Below are positions 1 to 6,843 of a DNA stretch of 8,766 nucleotides, in pieces; position 1 is the first letter of the stretch, and each line of letters begins with the position of its first letter. The notes under the pieces are model-generated. The model searched no databases, was not told where the DNA came from, and saw only the letters and a program-made list of their open reading frames with translations. Origin of the DNA: Pseudomonadota bacterium (GTDB lineage Bacteria > Pseudomonadota > Gammaproteobacteria > Xanthomonadales > Rhodanobacteraceae); NCBI GenBank assembly GCA_021787175.1, contig JAJYMF010000246.1, positions 1 to 8,766 of the forward strand. The letters run 5' to 3'. The translations under genes were made by a program, and so were the position numbers.

Positions 1-17
1 TCGCGGCCGGCTGCCGC

Positions 18-23
18 AGGAGA
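18..23 (+). promoter_or_regulatory. Ribosome binding site of rsmG
   Basis: AGGAGA lies 5 bases before the ATG at 29, which is good Shine-Dalgarno sequence and spacing. It decides the start: the reading frame stays open to the left edge of the window with no in-frame stop, so an upstream start cannot otherwise be excluded. It is the only clear Shine-Dalgarno motif seen ahead of a gene in this window. The downstream genes of the cluster lack one and probably rely on translational coupling. Confidence 0.7.
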
Positions 24-28
24 CAGGC

Positions 29-682
29 ATGCCGGCCCGCGCGGCGCTCAAACAGCAGCTCACGACCGGACTCGACGCGCTGGCGCTGGCGCTGCCGGAT
101 GCGGCCGTCGAACGCCTGCTCGACTACATCGCCCTGCTCGAGCACTGGAACGGCAGATTCAACCTGACTGCGGTGCGCGAACCGGCGGCGATGGTGACGC
201 GCCATCTGCTCGACTCGCTCGTGGTGCGGCCGTGGGTCGCGGGCACCACGCTGGCCGATCTCGGCAGTGGCGCCGGGCTGCCGGGAATTCCGCTGGCGAT
301 CGCCCTGCCGCAGCTGAAAGTGACGCTGGTGGACAGCAACGGCAAGAAGGCCGGCTTCCTGCGCGAGGCGGTGCGCGTGCTGGAGCTGCCGCAGGTACAG
401 GTGATCCAGGCGCGTGCCGAAGCCTGCAGCGGAACCTACGCCTGCATCACGGCCCGCGCCTTGGCCAGCCTCGCCGACATGCTGCGCTGGGGCGGGCATC
501 TGCTGGCGCGCGACGGTGTCTGGCTGGCGTTCAAGGGCCGCCGCCCGGATGATGAACTGGCCGCGCTGCCGGCGGGCTTTCGAGTCGCTGCCGTGGAACG
601 CCTGACGGTGCCGGGCTTGGACGCGGAGCGGCATCTGGTGGTAATCAAGAGGGCTCCGCGATCCGCCAGGCAGACACCATGA
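29..682 (+). CDS. rsmG: 16S rRNA (guanine(527)-N7)-methyltransferase RsmG (GidB)
   Basis: This cytoplasmic enzyme transfers a methyl group from S-adenosylmethionine to N7 of G527 in the 530 loop of 16S rRNA. The 217-residue protein is slightly longer than the E. coli enzyme (about 207). Visible signatures are WNGRFNLTAVR (40-50) and RHLLDSLVV (58-66), then the Rossmann SAM-binding loop DLGSGAGLPGIPLA (77-90). They are followed by the acidic ribose-binding strand with DSNGKKAGFL (102-111) and the late motif ITARALASL (140-148), where many homologues have SRA. A basic tail (RAPRSAR) ends the protein. The ATG at 29 has a good Shine-Dalgarno sequence. The stop overlaps the parA start by 4 bases (ATGA, 679-682), so the two are probably co-translated. 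In other bacteria loss of rsmG gives low-level streptomycin resistance; all core motifs are intact here. rsmG beside parAB is a classic near-origin arrangement. Confidence 0.96.
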   Translation: MPARAALKQQLTTGLDALALALPDAAVERLLDYIALLEHWNGRFNLTAVREPAAMVTRHLLDSLVVRPWVAGTTLADLGSGAGLPGIPLAIALPQLKVTLVDSNGKKAGFLREAVRVLELPQVQVIQARAEACSGTYACITARALASLADMLRWGGHLLARDGVWLAFKGRRPDDELAALPAGFRVAAVERLTVPGLDAERHLVVIKRAPRSARQTP

Positions 683-1479
683 CGCGCATCATCGCCATCG
701 CCAATCAGAAAGGCGGGGTCGGCAAGACCACCACCGCGGTCAATCTCGCCGCGGCGCTGGCCGAGGCGCGGCGCAAGGTATTGCTGGTCGATCTCGATCC
801 GCAGGGCAACGCCACCATGGCCTCGGGCATCGACAAGCGCGCGGCCAAGCCCAACGGCTGCGAGGTGCTGCTCGAGGAGGCGCCGATCGAGCGCGCGATC
901 CTGACCACCGAGGCCGGCTACGACCTGCTGCCCGGCAACAGCGACCTGACTGCCGCCGAGCTCAAGCTGATGGACACGCTGGCGCGCGAGTTTCGCCTCA
1001 AGGAACAGCTGGCCAAGCTCGGCGACCGCTATCCGATCATCCTGATCGACTGCCCGCCGACCCTGCACCTGCTGACCATCAACGCGCTGACCGCCGCGCA
1101 CGGCGTGCTGATCCCGGTGCAGTGCGAGTACTTCGCGCTGGAGGGCCTGGCCAGCCTCAAGGACACCATCGAGGCGGTGCGCCGGCGACTGAACCCGCAA
1201 CTCGAGATCGAGGGCCTGCTGCGCACCATGTACGACGTGCGCAACAACCTCGCCAACGAGGTCTCGGCGCAGCTCACCCGCCACTTCGGCGACAAGCTGC
1301 TGCGTTCGGTGATTCCGCGCAACGTGCGGCTGGCCGAGGCGCCCAGCCACGGCAAGCCGATCAACCTTTACGACCGCGAATCGCGCGGCGCGATCGCCTA
1401 CCTCGGACTTGCCGGCGAAATGATCCGCCGCGAGCGCACCGCCTCCAGCGCCGCGGCGACTGCCGCCGGCCTCCACTGA
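679..1479 (+). CDS. parA: Chromosome partitioning ATPase ParA (Soj)
   Basis: This is a ParA/MinD-family ATPase that binds DNA non-specifically in its ATP dimer form. ParB stimulates its ATPase, and together they segregate chromosome origins. The 266-residue protein carries the deviant Walker A motif KGGVGKTTT (11-19) with signature lysine K11 and catalytic K16, the A' motif DLDPQGN (38-44), and Walker B IILIDCPP (120-127). The latter is followed by TLHLLTINAL; most homologues have SLGLLTLNAL, a mild change of unknown effect. It lacks the N-terminal helix-turn-helix domain of plasmid P1-type ParA proteins, so it is the short chromosomal type. The start overlaps the rsmG stop by 4 bases and the stop lies 8 bases before parB, fitting one operon. 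The last ten residues or so are alanine-rich and low in complexity. Confidence 0.96.
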   Translation: MTRIIAIANQKGGVGKTTTAVNLAAALAEARRKVLLVDLDPQGNATMASGIDKRAAKPNGCEVLLEEAPIERAILTTEAGYDLLPGNSDLTAAELKLMDTLAREFRLKEQLAKLGDRYPIILIDCPPTLHLLTINALTAAHGVLIPVQCEYFALEGLASLKDTIEAVRRRLNPQLEIEGLLRTMYDVRNNLANEVSAQLTRHFGDKLLRSVIPRNVRLAEAPSHGKPINLYDRESRGAIAYLGLAGEMIRRERTASSAAATAAGLH

Positions 1480-1487
1480 GCACTCCC

Positions 1488-2351
1488 ATGGCAGCGAAGA
1501 AACGCGGACTCGGACGTGGCCTCGATGCGCTGCTCGGCGGCAGCGGCGACGCTCCGGCAAACGAGGGCGACGGCGATCTGCGCACGCTGGCGGTCGCCGC
1601 GATCCAGCCCGGCAAGTACCAGCCGCGACATCACTTCGACGACGCCGCGCTGGACGAACTGGCGGCCTCGATCAAGGCCCAGGGCCTGATCCAGCCGCTG
1701 GTGGTGCGCGCGCTCGGCCGCGAACGCTACGAGCTGATCGCCGGCGAACGCCGCTGGCGCGCGGCCCAGCGCGCCGGCCTCGCCGAGGTGCCGGCGCTGG
1801 TGCGCGAGGTGCCCGAGCAGTCGCTGCTGGCGATGGCGCTGATCGAGAACATCCAGCGCGAAGACCTGTCGCCGCTGGAGGAAGCCGGCGCACTGGCGCG
1901 GCTGCTGGAGGAGTTCGACCTCACCCACCAGCAGGTCGCCGACGCCGTGGGCCGTTCGCGCGCGGCGGTGTCCAACCTGCTGCGCCTGCTGGAGCTGCCC
2001 AAGCCGATCCGCGACCTGCTGGACGAGCGCAAGCTCGACATGGGCCATGCGCGCGCGCTGGCCACCCTGCCCGAGCGCGATGCGGTGACGCTGGCGCGCG
2101 AAGCCGCAGCCGCCGGCTGGTCGGTGCGCGAACTCGAGGACGCCGTCCGCCGCCGCCAGTCCGTGCCGATGCGCAAGCCGCAAGGCAGAACCGCGCGCGA
2201 TCCCAACATCGATGCCCTCGAGCGCGAGCTGTCCGAACGGCTGGCCACGCGGGTGGCGCTCAGTCACGGCCGCAACGGCCGCGGCAAGATGGTGATCCGC
2301 TATCACAGCCTCGACGAACTGGACGGCCTGCTCGAACGGCTGCGGCGATAA
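1488..2351 (+). CDS. parB: Chromosome partitioning protein ParB (Spo0J), CTP-dependent clamp
   Basis: ParB loads at parS sites as a CTP-dependent sliding clamp and activates the ParA ATPase. The chosen ATG at 1488 gives 287 residues beginning MAAKKRGLGRGLDALLGG, the typical ParA-activating N-terminal peptide of chromosomal ParB. The frame is open far upstream inside parA, but that extension is only parA read in another frame. Domains in order: the N-terminal peptide (4-17), a flexible acidic/glycine linker (about 18-32), and the N-terminal CTPase domain with QPGKYQPR (40-47), GERRWRA (86-92) and ENIQREDL (120-127). Next come the parS-binding helix-turn-helix (about 146-168, LTHQQVADAVGRS) and a C-terminal dimerisation domain (about 232-287). 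There is no Shine-Dalgarno sequence before the start, so translation is probably coupled to parA 8 bases upstream. Its stop overlaps the next gene's start. Confidence 0.96.
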   Translation: MAAKKRGLGRGLDALLGGSGDAPANEGDGDLRTLAVAAIQPGKYQPRHHFDDAALDELAASIKAQGLIQPLVVRALGRERYELIAGERRWRAAQRAGLAEVPALVREVPEQSLLAMALIENIQREDLSPLEEAGALARLLEEFDLTHQQVADAVGRSRAAVSNLLRLLELPKPIRDLLDERKLDMGHARALATLPERDAVTLAREAAAAGWSVRELEDAVRRRQSVPMRKPQGRTARDPNIDALERELSERLATRVALSHGRNGRGKMVIRYHSLDELDGLLERLRR

Positions 2352-3097
2352 TGGCCGCTGCTGACCGCGAGTCGTCCGCCATGCCCGAGCTGTCCGTCGT
2401 CGTTCCGGTCTTCAACGAACGCGACAATGTCGTTCCGCTGCTGACCGAGATCGCCGCCGCACTGCGCGGGCGTCTCGATTTCGAGATCGTCTATGTCGAC
2501 GACGCCAGTCGCGACGACACCCTGGGCGTGCTGCGCGCCGCCCGCAGCGACTTTCCCGAGCTGCGCGTGCTGCATCACGCCCGCCAGAGCGGCCAGAGCA
2601 CCGCGGTGTGGAACGGCGTGCGCGCCGCCCGCGGGCGCTGGGTGGCGACGCTGGACGGCGACGGCCAGAACGATCCCGCCGACATTCCCAAATTGCTGGC
2701 CGCGCGCGATCGCGCCGCGACGGCGGTGAAACTGTTCGCCGGCTGGCGCACCACGCGCCGCGACGGCTTCAGCAAGCGCCTGTCGTCGAAGGTCGCCAAC
2801 GCCGTGCGTGCGCGCATGCTCGGCGACGCCACGCCCGACACCGGCTGCGGACTGAAGCTGTTCGAGCGCGAGACGTTTCTGCTGCTGCCGTACTTCGACC
2901 ACATGCACCGCTTTCTGCCGGCACTGGTCAAGCGCGCCGGCTGCGGCTGCGAAAGCGTACCGGTGAACCACCGCCCGCGCACGCGCGGGGTGTCCAAGTA
3001 CGGCCTGTGGGACCGCCTGTGGGTGGGCATCGCCGACCTGCGCGGCGTCGCCTGGCTGATGCGCCGCGGCCGCGTCAGCGGCGTCGAGGAACTGTAA
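2351..3097 (+). CDS. Family 2 glycosyltransferase, DPM1/dolichyl-phosphate mannosyltransferase-like
   Basis: This is an inverting GT-A glycosyltransferase of the polyprenyl-phosphate sugar synthase type. It probably transfers a sugar from a nucleotide donor to a lipid phosphate at the cytoplasmic membrane; sugar and acceptor are unknown. Motifs in the 248-residue protein: VVVPVFNERDNV (16-27), YVDDASRD (48-55), and the metal-binding DGD of LDGDGQNDP (101-109). Further along are TGCGLKLFERE, HRFLPALVKR and the late RTRGVSKYGLWDR motif. No clear transmembrane helices follow the catalytic domain, unlike ArnC-type enzymes, so it may need a membrane partner, as human DPM1 does. The start at 2351 overlaps the parB stop (ATAATG). 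A second ATG at 2381 begins MPELSVVVPVFNE, nearer the usual family N-terminus, and could be the real start. It closes the rsmG-parA-parB cluster. From memory, relatives in this order often carry lipid-A-type N-domain and membrane glycosyltransferase genes next, but here a convergent gene follows. Confidence 0.88.
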   Translation: MAAADRESSAMPELSVVVPVFNERDNVVPLLTEIAAALRGRLDFEIVYVDDASRDDTLGVLRAARSDFPELRVLHHARQSGQSTAVWNGVRAARGRWVATLDGDGQNDPADIPKLLAARDRAATAVKLFAGWRTTRRDGFSKRLSSKVANAVRARMLGDATPDTGCGLKLFERETFLLLPYFDHMHRFLPALVKRAGCGCESVPVNHRPRTRGVSKYGLWDRLWVGIADLRGVAWLMRRGRVSGVEEL

Positions 3098-3124
3098 GCG
3101 CCCCCCGAAGCGACGGCAGCGCGC
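3098..3124. other. 27-base convergent intergenic gap
   Basis: This gap separates the stops of the plus-strand glycosyltransferase and the minus-strand maeB. It opens with a run of C and is otherwise GC-rich. A 6-base inverted repeat (GCGACG at 3110-3115, CGTCGC at 3133-3138) spans a 17-base loop and runs into the end of maeB. It has no T tract, so I do not call a terminator. Transcripts from both sides may overlap at their 3' ends. Confidence 0.6.
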
Positions 3125-5419
<2,295 letters not shown>

Positions 5420-5489
5420 GGTCGCAATCGCGGGCTTCGGCTTGCGCCGGCAGGTGTGGGAAAGGCCGAAAAGAGTAGCACGCGGCCTC

Positions 5490-5513
5490 GGCGCGGCCGG
5501 GGCGGCCGACGCC
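5490..5513 (-). terminator. GC-rich hairpin after the DUF1704 gene, possible weak terminator
   Basis: On the minus strand, starting 5 bases after the DUF1704 stop, GGCG-T-CGGCCG pairs with CGGCCG-CGCC around a CCC loop. This gives a 10-base-pair stem with one bulged T. The only T-rich stretch (TCTTTT, minus strand, about 5475-5469) lies some 14 bases past the stem, too far for a standard intrinsic terminator. It may slow or end transcription of the DUF1704 gene before maeB, or mark the maeB leader. In GC-rich DNA a chance stem of this kind is common, so confidence is low. Confidence 0.28.
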
Positions 5514-5518
5514 GCGAT

Positions 5519-6793
5519 TCAGCCCCGGGCGAGGTCCGCGGCGCCCACGTCGGCCATGCGGATGCGGTTGGCGAACAGCGAGAACGCGAGGCTGCCGGCC
5601 AGCCCGCGGGTGCGCCGCAGCCACGGCGGCAGGAACTGCGCCGGGGCGATGAAGCCGTTGTCGAACCAGGGCTGCAGATTCACCGCATCGCTCAGTGTCA
5701 GCTTGCCGGCGAACAGCGCACGGGTCCGGTCGAGACGCTGATTTTTCAGCGCCCAGCGGAAGAAGGTGTGCACGGTCAGCAGGCCGTGCAGATAGACGTT
5801 GTCCTTGGCGAATGCGGCGCCGCCCGTGGTCGGCACGCCGCGAAACACGCGCTGGGCCGAATTGAAGCTGTCGCCCGCGGTCTGTCCGGCGTCGCGGAAG
5901 AAACGGAACACCTCGACGAAATCGGCGCCGGACAGCGCACGGTCGATCGCGAGGATGCGCAGACTGATGCGCTTCAGCCGCCCGATGTCGATCGAGCCCG
6001 AGATCAGCTCTGCGAACACCGCCAGCCCTTCCTGGGTCGCGGTGACGCGCGGCGAAGTGCGGCTGAGCGAGCGCAGATGCGGCTGCTCGCGGCCGTTCAG
6101 CGCCGTCAGCGTGTGCACGAAGGCCTCGTGCGCCAGCAGCTGGTGGCGGTCGTACTCGCTGAAGCACGCCGACGCGCGCAGTCGGATGCGGGTGGCGCCC
6201 GCGGCCGCCTTGGCCGTCAGCCCGGGGTCGACCTCGACCGCGATGCGGCCGGCGCCGAAGAACCCGTCGAGGATCGGCACCAGTTCTGCCCGCAGCGTTT
6301 CCGCCGGCAGGCCGATCTCGCCATCGTCGTCGTTCCGGGTCGCGCCCAGCTCGTCGGCCACCGCCACGAAATGGCGTGCGGCGTCGATGTTGCTCAGCGT
6401 GCTGCCGGGAATGGCGTCGCCGGGGCACCCGTAGAGCGCCGCCGAATGCGCGCTGACCGCCGGTGTGCCGACCGCCTCCAGCATCGCCGCCGCGATCTGC
6501 CACGAGGCCGCGGTGCTGCGCAGGTAATCGCCCAGCGGATGCGCGGCATCGGCTTCGTTCTGGATCGCTTCCAGCTCGGCTCGTTCGCGCACGAGATCGG
6601 GGGCCGTGTAACGCACCGTCGGCGAACGCAGCGCCACGCCCTCGCCCGCCGCCAGAAACGCCGGTTCGAGCGCGGGCGGCCACGCCACCGTCGGCAGAAT
6701 GCGGATGCGCCGCACCGCGGCGACCAGACGGCGATCGAGCGCGGCGTAATGCGCCAGTTCGCGCGACAGCGGAGGCGAGCCTGCGGCGGTCAT
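5519..6793 (-). CDS. QEGLA-motif (DUF1704/MATCAP-like) putative zinc metallopeptidase
   Basis: Bacterial members of this family are usually annotated 'flavohemoglobin expression-modulating QEGLA motif protein'. The eukaryotic relatives MATCAP1/2 are zinc carboxypeptidases that trim the C-terminal residue of tubulin. The 424-residue protein has the expected metallopeptidase core: HEAFVH (222-227, an HExxxH zinc/catalytic site), ALNGREQPHL after it, and TATQEGLAVFAE (251-262), in which E255 is the likely third zinc ligand. Near the C-terminus, KDNVYLHGLLTVHTFFRWAL (330-349) is also typical of the family. The N-terminal 200 residues are helical and less distinctive. No signal peptide or membrane segment is evident, so it is probably cytoplasmic. 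The ATG at 6793 has no good Shine-Dalgarno sequence and a GTG lies 18 bases upstream in frame. It sits 50 bases after the TonB receptor and 99 before maeB. Its bacterial substrate is unknown, and the link to flavohemoglobin is not supported by anything seen here. Confidence 0.88.
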   Translation of the reverse strand: MTAAGSPPLSRELAHYAALDRRLVAAVRRIRILPTVAWPPALEPAFLAAGEGVALRSPTVRYTAPDLVRERAELEAIQNEADAAHPLGDYLRSTAASWQIAAAMLEAVGTPAVSAHSAALYGCPGDAIPGSTLSNIDAARHFVAVADELGATRNDDDGEIGLPAETLRAELVPILDGFFGAGRIAVEVDPGLTAKAAAGATRIRLRASACFSEYDRHQLLAHEAFVHTLTALNGREQPHLRSLSRTSPRVTATQEGLAVFAELISGSIDIGRLKRISLRILAIDRALSGADFVEVFRFFRDAGQTAGDSFNSAQRVFRGVPTTGGAAFAKDNVYLHGLLTVHTFFRWALKNQRLDRTRALFAGKLTLSDAVNLQPWFDNGFIAPAQFLPPWLRRTRGLAGSLAFSLFANRIRMADVGAADLARG

Positions 6794-6843
6794 GACCGCA
6801 GTGTAGCCACGCGGCGCGGACGACGATCGCGCTGCCGCCCCGA
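6794..6843. other. 50-base gap between the receptor and DUF1704 genes
   Basis: This is a GC-rich spacer between two minus-strand genes. It contains an imperfect minus-strand stem (GCGG..CGCG pairing with CGCG..CCGC) but no T tract. No recognisable -35/-10 pair and no clear Shine-Dalgarno sequence for the DUF1704 gene were seen. Read-through from the receptor gene is therefore possible. Confidence 0.5.

Noticed and set aside
1..28. Possible tail of an upstream gene (for example mnmG)
   Set aside because: Only 28 bases are available, with no stop codon or motif to identify a coding end; they hold just the rsmG ribosome binding site.
1122..1487. N-terminal extension of parB reaching into parA
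   Set aside because: It is parA read in another frame. The ParB family start (AKKRGLGRGLDALLG) fits the ATG at 1488.
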